Positions 45,395 to 55,400 of a stretch of 64,000 nucleotides of DNA are shown piece after piece. The notes beneath the pieces were generated by a model that was not told where the DNA came from, did no database searches, and saw only the letters and a list, made by a program, of their open reading frames with translations. Both the position numbers and the translations under genes were made by a program. The DNA is from Nitrospirota bacterium (GTDB lineage: Bacteria; Nitrospirota; Nitrospiria; SBBL01; JAADHI01), in the NCBI GenBank assembly GCA_029261215.1, contig JAJDBT010000041.1, positions 1-64,000 of the forward strand. Direction: 5' to 3'. How positions within the stretch are numbered: the first letter of the stretch is position 1; every line of letters starts with the position of its first letter.

Positions 45395-47062
45395 ATGCCA
45401 ACTTACAAAACACCCGGTGTGTACGTCGAAGAAATTTCAACCTTGCCACCTTCCGTTGCAGAAGTTTCAACTGCAATTCCGGCTTTTATCGGATATACGG
45501 CAAAGGGGCCCAAAATAGCCCGGATCAATACCCTGTTAGAGTATGAAACCCTTTTTGGTAAAGCCAAGCCTGCGGGTTTTAAAGTGCAGACGACGGTGGA
45601 TGCCACTACGGGACTTAAAACCGTTAGTGCTGTGACGCAGCTTGCCGCGGCGACAGACCCCACATTTTTGATGCACTACGCGGTGAGCCATTTTTTCAAA
45701 AATGGGGGAGGCAGTTGTTATATTGTTTCAATCGGCGATTACAGTGGATTGCCAGCCAAGGTTGATTTTGAAGCGGGACTGGCTTTGTTGGAAAAAGAAG
45801 ATGAACCAACCTTGATTGTCTTGACGGATGCCGTGAACTTGCTGACTGATGATTATTATTCAGTTTGTCAGCAGTCTCTTGCCCAGTGCAAAAAACTGGG
45901 AGATCGTTTTGCGATACTGGACGTTTTAGGTGGAGATGTAGATGCCTTTCGAAACAAAATCGGAACGAATGATTTAAAATACGGTGCGTCGTATTATCCT
46001 TATCTTCAAACCACATTGAATGTGCAATATGAAGAGAGCGGCATTGAGATTGAAGGGCAAGCGACCAGTGTGTCAGCCACTTCAAACTGGGAATCTCCTT
46101 TTGGCACGAATGCCATCGTTGTCGAGTTTTCTGGTGCGGCAAGTGCAAGCCCCAAAGTGAAGATTATTGCAGGAGACGCAGCAAGTCCTGTTGAATTTAC
46201 CGTCGCAGGCGAATTACTCACGATTCGAAATGCATCCACTAAAACAGGGCAAGTCGTCAATACGGGTTGGGATGCCTGGGCCGCTGATGCCAGCAATGAG
46301 GCCGCAGGGTTTGATATGAATGTATCCGGTGATGGATCGGGCGAAGTGCCGCATACTTCAAATGCCAGCGTGGACTTAACGCCGCAAGCGGCTTCCTCTT
46401 CGGCAGGGACATTGTCTTCCATTCAATCTACTGAAACCGCTCTTTATAATCAGGTTAAAATTGCAATGTCGAAACAGCGGGTCACCCTGCCTCCGAGTGC
46501 GGCGATGGCCGGAACCTATGCCCGTGTTGACAGAGAACGCGGGGTTTGGAAGGCGCCTGCGAATGTCAGTCTTTCGGCAGTCATTGGGCCGGTTTCGAAG
46601 GTCACACACGAAGAGCAGGAAGGGTTGAATGTCGATCCCACAGCCGGAAAATCCATTAACGCCATCCGTCAGTTTGCGGGTAAAGGGACCTTGGTGTGGG
46701 GCGCCCGAACCCTGGCGGGCAATGACAACGAATGGCGGTATGTGCCTGTGCGGCGCCTCTTTAACATGATCGAAGAATCGACGCAAAAAGCAACGGCTTT
46801 TGCGGTGTTCGAGCCGAACGATGCAACGACCTGGCTCAAGGTCAAGGCTATGATTGAAAGTTATTTGTATGGTCTCTGGGAGCAGGGCGCACTGGCCGGA
46901 CCCACCGCCGAATCGGCTTATTTTGTCAATGTCGGTCTTGGAAAAACGATGACGACGCAGGATGTTCTCGAAGGACGCATGATCGTCGAGATCGGCGTCG
47001 CCGCTGTTCGTCCGGCAGAATTCATTGTTCTTCGCTTTACCCACAAATTGCAAGAGGCCTAA
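45395..47062 (+). CDS. eCIS contractile sheath protein
   Basis: 555 aa. Phage tail-sheath family (T4 gp18, Pvc2-4, Afp2-4). The N-terminus PTYKTPGVYVEEISTLPPSV, with IPAFIGYTAKGP next, is the family signature; the C-terminal domain has GTLVWGARTLAGNDNEWRYV, RRLFNMIEESTQKAT and the final IVEIGVAAVRPAEFIVLRFT. An Ala/Ser-rich insertion of about 130 residues (roughly 210-345) probably forms the outer domain exposed on the particle. Good AGGAG ribosome site. Only one sheath gene is present, whereas Afp and PVC carry several. Confidence 0.96.
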   Translation: MPTYKTPGVYVEEISTLPPSVAEVSTAIPAFIGYTAKGPKIARINTLLEYETLFGKAKPAGFKVQTTVDATTGLKTVSAVTQLAAATDPTFLMHYAVSHFFKNGGGSCYIVSIGDYSGLPAKVDFEAGLALLEKEDEPTLIVLTDAVNLLTDDYYSVCQQSLAQCKKLGDRFAILDVLGGDVDAFRNKIGTNDLKYGASYYPYLQTTLNVQYEESGIEIEGQATSVSATSNWESPFGTNAIVVEFSGAASASPKVKIIAGDAASPVEFTVAGELLTIRNASTKTGQVVNTGWDAWAADASNEAAGFDMNVSGDGSGEVPHTSNASVDLTPQAASSSAGTLSSIQSTETALYNQVKIAMSKQRVTLPPSAAMAGTYARVDRERGVWKAPANVSLSAVIGPVSKVTHEEQEGLNVDPTAGKSINAIRQFAGKGTLVWGARTLAGNDNEWRYVPVRRLFNMIEESTQKATAFAVFEPNDATTWLKVKAMIESYLYGLWEQGALAGPTAESAYFVNVGLGKTMTTQDVLEGRMIVEIGVAAVRPAEFIVLRFTHKLQEA

Positions 47063-47073
47063 GCGCGGCAAGT

Positions 47074-47093
47074 TTGGGGTGTTCTGGCCCCAA
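47074..47093 (+). promoter_or_regulatory. Small hairpin between sheath and tube genes
   Basis: TTGGGG (47074-47079) pairs with CCCCAA (47088-47093), starting 11 bases after the sheath stop and followed by TATTTTGG. It could be a weak attenuator or a stabiliser that tunes sheath-to-tube ratio; the stem is only 6 bp. Confidence 0.3.
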
Positions 47094-47145
47094 TATTTTG
47101 GACGCATTTTAATGTTAAAAATTTAAAAAAACGGGAGTAACGATC

Positions 47146-47619
47146 ATGGCACTCACAAAAGACGAAATCAAAACAGCATATCCGTTGCCAGTGTATAACT
47201 ACAAAGTGGAGATCGACGGAGTGACTGTCGCCTTCTCCGAGGTTTCGGGGATTAACATCGCCTATGAAACGACCACTTATAAAGAAAGCCCGACTGAAAG
47301 CGGTGCCCCTGGCCCGCGTGTGATGTATATGCCGGCACAGGCCACCGCAACGAATATTACCTTGAAACGCGGACTGGTTCGGGGTAGCAGCATCGCGAAT
47401 TTATATAACTGGGTCAGTTCGACCCAGATTAACCAGATTAATAAAAAGGACATCTTTGTCCGTCTTTGCAACGAAGAAGGCGACGCCGTAATCAGCTGGA
47501 AGGTGGTCAATGCCTTCCCGACCAAACTGGATGCCCCTTCCTTTGATGCCAATTCCAATGATGTGGCGGTGGAAAGTATGGAATTGATGGCGGATGCCGT
47601 TTTTATGGAAGAATCCTAA
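47146..47619 (+). CDS. eCIS inner tube protein 1 (gp19 family)
   Basis: 157 aa. T4-gp19-like tail tube fold, Pvc1/Afp1 type. Opens with KDEIKTAYPLPVYNYKVEID, then VAFSEVSGINIAYE and the end KLDAPSFDANSNDVAVESME, all conserved in tube proteins. It probably forms the rings of the long tube, as the first and best-translated (GGGAG) copy after the sheath. Its first residues ALTKDEIK are nearly identical to those of tube protein 2, showing gene duplication. Confidence 0.95.
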   Translation: MALTKDEIKTAYPLPVYNYKVEIDGVTVAFSEVSGINIAYETTTYKESPTESGAPGPRVMYMPAQATATNITLKRGLVRGSSIANLYNWVSSTQINQINKKDIFVRLCNEEGDAVISWKVVNAFPTKLDAPSFDANSNDVAVESMELMADAVFMEES

Positions 47620-47785
47620 ATAACCTTTTGATGTGTCCTGGTTTTCCTTCGCGGAGGTTTTGCTGTGGAACTCGGATCCTAGGTATCTTACATACGCTCC
47701 GGTTCTGTGCGCCTTGCGTCTAAAACTGAGCACCTCAATTTGTTATTGTTCATCGTTTAACCGTATTGAAATAAGTGGGTAGACA

Positions 47786-48235
47786 ATGGCACTCACAAAA
47801 GCAGAAATAAAGGGTCAATATCCGCTTCCCGTTTATAACTTTCGTGTGACGGTAGACGGCACTTCGGTGAGTTTTTCTGAGGTATCGGGTGTCACTCTGG
47901 AGTATGAAATTATCACCTATAAACACGGCTTGAGTTTCTGGGAAGGGGAGGGATTTAAAAAATATTATTACAATAAATATATCCCCGTGACCCTGAAAAA
48001 AGGAACAGTGAAGGGGACGAATCTTTTTTTTGAATGGATTCAGGAAAAAGAGAGCAGTTCCAGGGCGATGGATATCAGTCTTTGCGATGAGAATGGAACC
48101 CCACTGGTTTCATGGCATATTGGGAAGGCGGTACCTGTCAAGCTTCAGGCCCCGACCTTCGATGCCAATTCCAATGAGGTTTCAATCGAAAGCCTTGAAA
48201 TCATGGCGGCCGGAATCAAAGTAGTACATCATTAA
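47786..48235 (+). CDS. eCIS inner tube protein 2 (gp19 family)
   Basis: 149 aa. Same fold as protein 1 (ALTKAEIKGQYPLPVYNFRV, FSEVSGVTLEYE, APTFDANSNEVSIESLE), with a changed middle section: SFWEGEGFKKYYYNKYIP replaces the PTESGAPGP loop, and the helix region differs. The ribosome site is weak (GTGGGT), and 166 bases of unexplained sequence separate it from protein 1. Likely a lower-copy ring near the baseplate, by analogy with Pvc1/Pvc5 specialisation. Confidence 0.92.
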   Translation: MALTKAEIKGQYPLPVYNFRVTVDGTSVSFSEVSGVTLEYEIITYKHGLSFWEGEGFKKYYYNKYIPVTLKKGTVKGTNLFFEWIQEKESSSRAMDISLCDENGTPLVSWHIGKAVPVKLQAPTFDANSNEVSIESLEIMAAGIKVVHH

Positions 48236-48253
48236 TTCGTAAAGGGAAAGTAG

Positions 48254-48751
48254 ATGGAACTTGGAAACAGCGTAGCCGATGAAATTTTCAAAGAGCGCTC
48301 CCTGCAGAGTGACCTGGCGCTCGGGTTTCGCTTTGGCGTTTTCTTTTTTGCGGGCGGCGTGATTCCAAACCCTCTGGATATCCGTTTTCAAAAAGTCTCG
48401 GGACTTTCAGCAGAGGTGAAAACCAAATCCTTCAGAGAAGGGGGTCAAAATTTTTATGACCACCAATTGCCGACAGGCGTTTCTCATGGAAACTTGTCCC
48501 TTGAGCGGGGCCTGGTTGTGGGTTCCCCGCTGAATATCGAATTTAATGCGGCCATGTCTCTTTTTAAGTTTGCCCCCTCCAATATTCTCGTCACGCTGTT
48601 TAATGAAGAGAAGGTTCCGATTTCAGCCTGGCTGTTCATGAAGGCCTTCCCTGTGAAATGGGCAACTTCTGATTTGAACGCCGCAGAGAAATCCGTCGTG
48701 ATTGATACGATGGAGTTGGCTTACGCACGCATGCAGATTTTAAGGGTTTAA
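48254..48751 (+). CDS. eCIS inner tube protein 3 / tube initiator (gp19 family)
   Basis: 165 aa, the most diverged of the three tube paralogues. It has LGFRFGVFFFAGGVIPNPLDIRF, FQKVSGLSAEVKTKSFREGGQ and the gp19-type end VKWATSDLNAAEKSVVIDTMELAY. An extra N-terminal segment of about 25 residues precedes the fold. In Afp/PVC the corresponding protein forms the first ring on the hub, so it is a probable tube initiator. Ribosome site AAAGGGAAAG. Confidence 0.9.
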   Translation: MELGNSVADEIFKERSLQSDLALGFRFGVFFFAGGVIPNPLDIRFQKVSGLSAEVKTKSFREGGQNFYDHQLPTGVSHGNLSLERGLVVGSPLNIEFNAAMSLFKFAPSNILVTLFNEEKVPISAWLFMKAFPVKWATSDLNAAEKSVVIDTMELAYARMQILRV

Positions 48752-48753
48752 TC

Positions 48754-48918
48754 ATGCCGGTAGAAATCAGAGAGCTCATCATCCGTGCCGTGGCCCATGA
48801 ATCTGCCGTCCCGTCCTCGCCTGGATTGGAGGAAGGTGAAGGGCCTTCAGAAGAAGCGATTATTGCGGCTTGCGTTAAGGAAGTCCTGCGTATTTTGAAG
48901 AAAGATAAGGAACGATAA
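48754..48918 (+). CDS. DUF5908 small eCIS protein (Pvc6-like position)
   Basis: 54 aa: opens MPVEIRELIIRAVAHE, has a Ser/Pro/Gly/Glu-rich middle and ends with a basic helix (EVLRILKKDKER). This is the DUF5908 pattern, a tiny protein regularly coded between the last tube gene and the LysM hub gene. It starts 2 bases after the tube-3 stop and ends 1 base before the next ATG. Its role is unknown; a baseplate or assembly peptide is likely. Confidence 0.8.
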   Translation: MPVEIRELIIRAVAHESAVPSSPGLEEGEGPSEEAIIAACVKEVLRILKKDKER

Positions 48919-48919
48919 A

Positions 48920-49618
48920 ATGGGGCTTAAAAATCCCTTTAAACTGGAACGTTTGAAGATCAAAGCCTATAGCACCCGAAAACGCGGCGCTGGGGATTTG
49001 ATTGATGAATTCGAGGCGATGTTCAATCCCGAATCCTTCAAGCAAAAATATGCCATTATTTATGGTCGTGGGCAAGGGTACAACAGTACGGGACAATCGG
49101 TCGGTTACGCGCGCAGCAAGCCGACGGATTTAAACCTGAAGCTGATCCTGGACGGGACGGGGGTGAACGAAATCGGGCTGGTTTCGCTCTTTTCCACGAA
49201 AAAAGTGTCGGATCGCGTGAAGCAGTTTCTGGATTTGACCTTTCGCATGAATGGAAAGATTCACGAACCCAATTTCCTCGTGGTGGAGTGGGGGGATCTT
49301 ATTTTCTCCTGCCGTCTGGGGACAGTTGAAATCAACTACACGACATTTGATCGTAATGGCAGCCCGCTTCGCGCCGAACTGGATGTCACGCTGGTGGCTG
49401 ACCAAGAAGTTAAAAAACGGATGGCGACCGAGAACAAAAGTTCTCCCGATTTAACGCACAGCCGCGTGGTCAAAAGCGGGGATACCCTGCCGATGCTGAG
49501 CAAAGAAATCTATGGCTCTTCGTCGCACTATCTCAGAGTCGCCCAGATCAACGGGATTAGTCATTTTAGAAGCCTTACACCGGGACAGGAAATTATTTTT
49601 CCCCCTCTGGAAACCTGA
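48920..49618 (+). CDS. eCIS hub/tube-adaptor protein with LysM domain (Pvc7 type)
   Basis: 232 aa. The N-terminal about 170 residues are the CIS-tube-type domain (FEAMFNPESFKQKYAIIYG, GQSVGYARSKPTDLNLKLILDGTG); a C-terminal LysM module follows (VKSGDTLPMLSKEIYGS to LTPGQEIIFPPL). T4 gp53 and Afp7/Pvc7 have the same arrangement and join wedge to hub. LysM may fix the baseplate parts or touch peptidoglycan. Starts 1 base after the DUF5908 stop. Confidence 0.92.
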   Translation: MGLKNPFKLERLKIKAYSTRKRGAGDLIDEFEAMFNPESFKQKYAIIYGRGQGYNSTGQSVGYARSKPTDLNLKLILDGTGVNEIGLVSLFSTKKVSDRVKQFLDLTFRMNGKIHEPNFLVVEWGDLIFSCRLGTVEINYTTFDRNGSPLRAELDVTLVADQEVKKRMATENKSSPDLTHSRVVKSGDTLPMLSKEIYGSSSHYLRVAQINGISHFRSLTPGQEIIFPPLET

Positions 49619-49675
49619 AAAAGCGGGGTGCAGCGCAATGATTGAGGTTATCGGTCAAGTGAAACGGAAAAGCCA

Positions 49676-51316
49676 TTGAGTATTGTCACACCTACGATTT
49701 TAAGTGATGGAAAAGAAATGGACCCAAGCTATCAGTTGCTGTCGATTGATATCAGCAAAGAGGTCAACCGTATTCCCTTTGCGCAGATTAGGGTGCTAGA
49801 CGGCGATTTGAGTACAGGAACTTTTCCGATCAGCGAATCGGTTTTTTTTGAACCCGGTAAAGAAATTGAAATCAAACTGCGATATGAAGAGGCGGGCAGC
49901 GACACCTCGGTCTTTAAAGGCGTGGTCCTAGGGCATGGCATTGAACTGGATGGCCAGGATGCCACCTTGACGGTTGAGATGAAAGATGCCGCATTCAGGA
50001 TGACCCATGCGAGAAAAAGTCAGGTCTTCCTGGAGAAATCAGATGATCAGGTCATCGGTGAATTGATCCAAAACGCGGGACTCAAAAAAGGCGCGCTTGA
50101 AACGACGAAGCCAAAACATGCGGAAATTGTTCAATATTATTGTACGGATTGGGACTTTATGCTCTCACGGGCGGATATCAACGGCTTGCTGGTTGTGACG
50201 GATGATGGGGAAATATCGCTTAAAAAGATGGCAGTAACAGGCTCGGCGAAACACGAATTTGAATTGGGAATTAGTGAAATTTACAACCTGGAAGTAGCGG
50301 CTGATGCCAGCCACCAGTTTCAAAGCGTTGAAGCCACGGCCTGGGATTTAAAAAATCAGAAACCTTTGAAGCCCACTAAAGCCAAAGCCCTGAAACTTTC
50401 ACAAGGCAATCTGGATGGAGAAAAACTGGCCAAGACCCTGAAGTTTGATCCCTATCTTTTGTCGCACCCGGTATCTGTTCTGCCCGAAGAGCTTCAGGCC
50501 TGGGCCGATGCCCGCATGGCGCGCAGTCGGCTCTCAATGTTGCGGGGCCTTATTGGAGTCGCCGGTGTTCCTGAAATTAAACTGATGGATGTGATTGAAG
50601 TCAAAGGGCTGGGTAAACGATTTAACGGGACAACGCTGGTGACGGGGGTTCGGCATCGTGTGAATCAGGACGGCTGGAAAACGGATGTGCAGTTTGGTCT
50701 TTCTCCAAAATGGTTCAGCCGTGATGCGGCAATTCAGGAAGCGCCTGCCGCAGGCCTGCTCCCCGCTGTTGAGGGATTACAAATCGGCGTGGTCGATGCT
50801 TTTGAAGAAGACCCGGATGGTGAGTTTCGGGTGAAAGTGATTGTCCCCGGTATTGACGCAACAAAAGGCGTGCTTTGGGCGCGATTGGCGACACCCGATG
50901 GGGGACTGGAACGGGGCTTTTTTTTTCGACCCGAAGTCGGTGATGAAGTGGTGCTTGGATTTTTTAATAACGATCCGCGTCAGCCGGTTATTTTAGGGGG
51001 AATGTACGGTTCAAAAAACAAGCCTCCAGTCGATTTTGCCGCGCTCGATGACAAAAATATCAATAAAGGGATTGTCACGAAAACAGGAACGACGATTGGA
51101 TTTGTCGATGATGAAAAGGCCTCTGTTTTTATTCAAACGGCGGCCGAAAACAAGCTCTTGCTGGATGACGACGGAGAAGCCATCGTGCTCTCCGATCAAC
51201 ACGGCAATACCATCACGATGAACGCGGACGGGATAGAGGTTAAAAGTGCAAAAGATTTGATTTTAGAAGCCAGCGGCAATGTGGAAATCAAGGGTGCCAA
51301 GGTCGATGTGAAGTAA
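49676..51316 (+). CDS. eCIS spike/hub protein, VgrG-like (Pvc8 type)
   Basis: 546 aa, TTG start (no in-frame ATG or GTG fits upstream). Phage gpD/gp27-like hub domains to about 350, then the gp5-type OB fold: VVDAFEEDPDGEFRVKVIVPG, GFFFRPEVGDEVVLGFFNNDPRQPVILGGMYGS, and a C-terminal beta-helix spike of valine/isoleucine repeats (IVLSDQHGNTITMNADGIEVKSAKD). No extra C-terminal effector domain. A 13-codon frame (49638-49679) ends across the TTG and may couple translation. Confidence 0.93.
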   Translation: MSIVTPTILSDGKEMDPSYQLLSIDISKEVNRIPFAQIRVLDGDLSTGTFPISESVFFEPGKEIEIKLRYEEAGSDTSVFKGVVLGHGIELDGQDATLTVEMKDAAFRMTHARKSQVFLEKSDDQVIGELIQNAGLKKGALETTKPKHAEIVQYYCTDWDFMLSRADINGLLVVTDDGEISLKKMAVTGSAKHEFELGISEIYNLEVAADASHQFQSVEATAWDLKNQKPLKPTKAKALKLSQGNLDGEKLAKTLKFDPYLLSHPVSVLPEELQAWADARMARSRLSMLRGLIGVAGVPEIKLMDVIEVKGLGKRFNGTTLVTGVRHRVNQDGWKTDVQFGLSPKWFSRDAAIQEAPAAGLLPAVEGLQIGVVDAFEEDPDGEFRVKVIVPGIDATKGVLWARLATPDGGLERGFFFRPEVGDEVVLGFFNNDPRQPVILGGMYGSKNKPPVDFAALDDKNINKGIVTKTGTTIGFVDDEKASVFIQTAAENKLLLDDDGEAIVLSDQHGNTITMNADGIEVKSAKDLILEASGNVEIKGAKVDVK

Positions 51317-51349
51317 TGGTATGGATCGTCAATAGGAAAGGAAGTAACA

Positions 51350-51568
51350 ATGCAGAATGGAAATCATAATACACCACAGGAAATGACCCTGAAGTTTACA
51401 ATCGAAGAAGCCAATCTTATTTTGGAAGGTTTGGGCCAGATGCCATTTGCGCGGGTGTATACGCTCATCAACAAATTGCAAATGCAGGCTGGACAGCAAA
51501 TCAATGGCGCCAGCGCAAACGGCGCTGCACAGGAGATCGCAGAAGAACAGCCGAGCTCGAAAGCATAG
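51350..51568 (+). CDS. Small eCIS protein between spike and gp25 genes
   Basis: 72 aa. LKFTIEEANLILEGLGQMPF and ARVYTLINKLQMQ resemble short helical proteins seen in phages and tail-like clusters ('EANLILxxLGxLPFxxVxxLI'). The C-terminal half is Ala/Asn/Glu-rich and probably disordered. Good ribosome site (AAAGGAAG). Role unknown; chaperone or minor baseplate part is possible. Confidence 0.75.
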   Translation: MQNGNHNTPQEMTLKFTIEEANLILEGLGQMPFARVYTLINKLQMQAGQQINGASANGAAQEIAEEQPSSKA

Positions 51569-51572
51569 GCCA

Positions 51573-51989
51573 ATGGAACAGGATCAAGGCTTTTTAGGCC
51601 GGGGGTGGGGCTTTCCGCTGAGTTTTACCAAAGGCGGAAAAGACGTTCGACTGGTGTCGGGTCAGGAAGATATTCAGGAGAGTCTCCAAATCCTTTTTTC
51701 GACGCAGCTTGGAGAGCGGCTCATGCAGGAAGGTTTTGGCGCCGATCTGAACCAGACTTTGTTTGAAGAGGTAGATCAAGGTCTGATCAACAATCTAACC
51801 GGGCTGATGACGGATGCCATTCTCTATCACGAACCCCGTATTACTTTGGATCGACTAAATATTTCCGAAAGCGAGATGGAGCAGGGTTTGTTACTCATTG
51901 CGATTGATTACACGATTCGCAGCACCAATTCCCGATATAACATGGTCTATCCGTTTTATTTAAATGAAGCAAGCACTCCGGGGCTTTGA
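51573..51989 (+). CDS. eCIS baseplate wedge protein, gp25 family (Pvc9 type)
   Basis: 138 aa. GPW/gp25 fold: LGRGWGFPLSFTKGGKDVRL, EDIQESLQILFSTQLGERLMQEGFG (the conserved lysozyme-like wedge sequence), and the C-terminal IAIDYTIRSTNSRYNMVYPFYL. T4 gp25 starts sheath assembly at the baseplate. The ATG at 51573 follows the preceding stop by 4 bases; longer in-frame starts lie inside that gene. Confidence 0.93.
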   Translation: MEQDQGFLGRGWGFPLSFTKGGKDVRLVSGQEDIQESLQILFSTQLGERLMQEGFGADLNQTLFEEVDQGLINNLTGLMTDAILYHEPRITLDRLNISESEMEQGLLLIAIDYTIRSTNSRYNMVYPFYLNEASTPGL

Positions 51990-51996
51990 GTAAAAA

Positions 51997-52431
51997 ATGG
52001 GTGATTTTATTTTAATGGAAGGCGACAAGGCCATGTTCCTGCCTGCATTTGGTGCGGCGATTGTCGTTGTTCAGCCGGGCGACCTCAAAGGCAGCGGCCC
52101 GGCGACCATCAATGGAAAGAAGATTTGTGTGGACGGGGATGAAAAAGATGTCTCGGTCCCGGGCTGTACTTACATGACGCCGCAATACTCCATTCCTGGA
52201 ACGGGTACGCTTAAAATCGATGCTTTGGCAGGGAATCAAGTGGCCACAAAAACAAATACGGGCGGTGTCGCAGTGATGCTGAAAGGCGGCAATTTTACGG
52301 CCAAGTTTGAAGTGCAAAGCCCGGCGCAGCAACCGCCGCCGGGGCCAGGCGGCCCAATTCCAGACGGGAGTCCCTCATATTCCGGTCAGGGGATGTTTGT
52401 GACAACGAATGTTAAATTTCAAGGAACCTGA
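51997..52431 (+). CDS. eCIS PAAR-like tip protein (Pvc10 position)
   Basis: 144 aa. Short, Gly-rich, with GDEKDVSVPGCTYMTPQYSIPGTGTLKI and a Pro-rich segment (SPAQQPPPGPGGPIP), the general appearance of PAAR-like tip proteins coded at this place. The usual PAAR repeats are not strictly conserved, so the domain call depends on order as well. It would sharpen the spike protein's tip. Starts 7 bases after the gp25 gene. Confidence 0.7.
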   Translation: MGDFILMEGDKAMFLPAFGAAIVVVQPGDLKGSGPATINGKKICVDGDEKDVSVPGCTYMTPQYSIPGTGTLKIDALAGNQVATKTNTGGVAVMLKGGNFTAKFEVQSPAQQPPPGPGGPIPDGSPSYSGQGMFVTTNVKFQGT

Positions 52432-52440
52432 ATTTAAACA

Positions 52441-55400
52441 ATGCCGATCTTTCAAATAAATAACCCAGCACTCTCGATTGCGGCCGCAAAAGCAAGGGCG
52501 GAAGCGCTCAAGTCGCGTCAACTGAATGCCGCAAGAGCACAGGCCGCAGCCCGATCCGTGGTTTTAAAACCTCAGGCGTCTGAGGATGCATCTCCAGATG
52601 CCAAGCCGGGCGTGACTTTTCCCGAGTTGAATCGGGATGGCACCAGTCAGGCCGCGCGTTTATTAAAGGCCTTAAAACCCGACTATGTCTCTGTGGATGA
52701 ACGCTCGATCAAGGACCTGCTCGCCTTTGCCCGTGAATATGGAAAGGAATTACGTTATTTTAATGCCGAAAACCAGGAGGCCGGGGATTGGAGTGCGTTT
52801 ATTAGTGAAGATCTGGATCTGGATGAAGTTGTTTTGTTTATGAATGATCCTGAAAAATTAAGTCCTGCGAAACGGGCCTCTTTTTCCAGACCACATTTTG
52901 TGCTTTTTTTGACTTTTTTAAAATTACTGCAAGAAGCACAGGCGCAGCTTAATACCCTGACCCGCCGCCACCTCGATTTTTATTATCAAGAAGTGCTGCA
53001 CATGGAAAAGAAGGCCGGTGTGCCGGATCGGGTGAATGTGTTAATCCAGTTGCAACGTCAGTTTGAGCAAGCCCATGTTCCTGCGGGTACCCGCTTGAAT
53101 GCGGGGACTGACTCCCTCGGGCAAGATCTGTATTACCAAACCGATCATGACATTGTCGTCAGTCAGGCCCGGATTGAAAAACTGCACAGCCTGTTTGCCG
53201 ATAAGGAAACCATCGGCTTTTTTGAAGCGCGGAACGCGAAAAAAGGAACCTGGCCGGAGCGGTTTCTCCACATGCTGCGTATTGCCCTTGGGCATCCTTT
53301 GCCAGGCGATGCGCTTTCCCCCAATTCAGTGCTTCGCGGAACGGACACGGCTGTTGATTATGATTATTTGATTGAAGTGGGACAGGTGGTTGCCTTTTCC
53401 GAAAACGGCCTGTTTATGCCGCTTTTCGATTTACGTACATTGATGAAGTTGAAGCGGCAGCGGGACCATTCGGACGAAGAATGGCGTCAAATCAACGCCT
53501 TTTTGGAAAAAGCCGCCCGAAAGAAAAGAAATGCCCCTGGTTTTCAGTTTGTCCCGACAGACCCCAAAAACTTTGATGCGAACTTGATTGCGGCGCTTGA
53601 AGGCGCGCCCGATTATCGCGGCATTACAGAAGTGGATCACATTGATCATCTTTATGAACAGCGAAACCGAATTGAAGTCAAAGACTTTATTCGGGATCAT
53701 CTCTATTTTGAAAACTACGACGATTTTGTCAGCATGATGCAGATCAAAATCAAGATCGATAAGGAATGGATCGGCATCAATCAAATTCTGGAAGAGGCGG
53801 GGCAGAGAAAACGGAACAGTCTTGCCTATCGCCTTTCTCCTGCAAAACCCTCTGATTTTAATGCCAACCTAGTCAAAGCGATCGGGCCTTTAGGCAGGCC
53901 CCTCGTTCTCCGTTTTGGTGATATCGATGCCTATTTCTCCGCCATTGAAGCTTTTGAGCGTGATTTTTTTATGTCGGCCGAGAAATTGGCCTATCTGATA
54001 CGCATCGGTGAAAAAGAAACGGCAACAACTTGGGAATGGGAAAAAGTGGATGAAATCCTGCTGGCGGCCCATCAGGAAAAAATCTATGTGGCCCGACGGG
54101 CAGATTTGCAAAAAGTAAGGACAGCAGACGGTTTTTTAAAGATGCTCCACTTTGCGCTCGGAGAAGATCCTTTAATTGCGGAGTCCAATCCCTTATTACG
54201 CCTGAAGCCTTTTGTCAAAAATGATCAGGATGTCACTTTTTTAGAGGCCATTGATCAAAGTCCTGAAGCATCGGTGATTTCAGAAGGGGACTGGATGCGG
54301 GTTTACAGGATTGTGGAGTTCGCCCAGCGCTTTTATGAAGATTTTATTCCCCCGATTCCCTACAAGGAAATGTGGCTCAATCTTTATCCCTCGGAAGATG
54401 CGACCCAGGTGCTCCCGGCGAACCTCCCGGAAGAAAATGAGAACAGTCCGCGCTGGAAAACCTTTGGCCGACGTCCGTCAGAAGCGAACCCGTCTGCGCC
54501 GCCTGATCCGGTTTTTGGCTGGGGCATGACCTCGCCGATGTTTCTGCTGGAAGAAGGAAACCGGGAAATCACCCTGACCTTGGGTTTTGATCCGGAGCAT
54601 TTTTTTCCGGAAAAACTGCTTCCGCTCTTCCCGTCCTTGACTGAAAAATCAGGAGAAGGTGCCGGGCCGCTTCAGGTCGAAATCAGCACCGAAAAAGGAT
54701 GGATCGCTCCGGATACGCTGGAGATTAAAGTTGGCGCCTATGCGGCTTTAAGTAAAACGGTCGATGTCAAAAAGGAGGGGCTTCAGGCCATCCAGTTTAA
54801 GCTTTCTTTTTCTGAGGGGCTTGATCCAATTACTGCATTTCCTGAGTCATTTATCAAAAGTCCCTGGCCGACGCTGCGTTTGATGCTGCGTCAAATCTGG
54901 AACGACGAACGCAAACAGTTTGTCACGCTTTATGCCGCGTTGAAAGATCTTGAGCTTGTGAAAACACATGTGCGCGTCGATGTTTCGGGTTTAGGCGCGC
55001 TTCAGATTCAAAATGACAACGGCGTACTGGATGCCAAAAAACCCTTTGAACCTTTTGGTGCAAATCCTTCCGTCGGCGCGCGATTTTATGTCGGTCATCC
55101 GGAACTGCTTCAGAAGCGGCTTGATCATGTTCAGTTTCAGGTGGAATGGATGGGCGTTCCGGCCAAATTGAAAGATCACTATAAAAATTACGGGATTGAT
55201 AGCGATCTGCCTTTTACGACCGAAATCAGTTTGATGGACCGCCGGGTAAAAAGGCCGCTAAGTGATAAAACCAACCTTTTTGCCAATCTGACCAATGCCG
55301 GAGCAGCCCATACGATGCGTGTGCCCACGGCCGCCGAATCCAAAAGAGGTATTGATCTCGCCAGCATGCTCTTTTCTGCCAGTGGATTTCATTACGATCG

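Noticed and set aside
49638-49679. ATG-led start for the spike gene or a separate peptide
   Set aside because: The frame stops after 13 codons and is out of frame with the spike protein; it is at most a coupling device.
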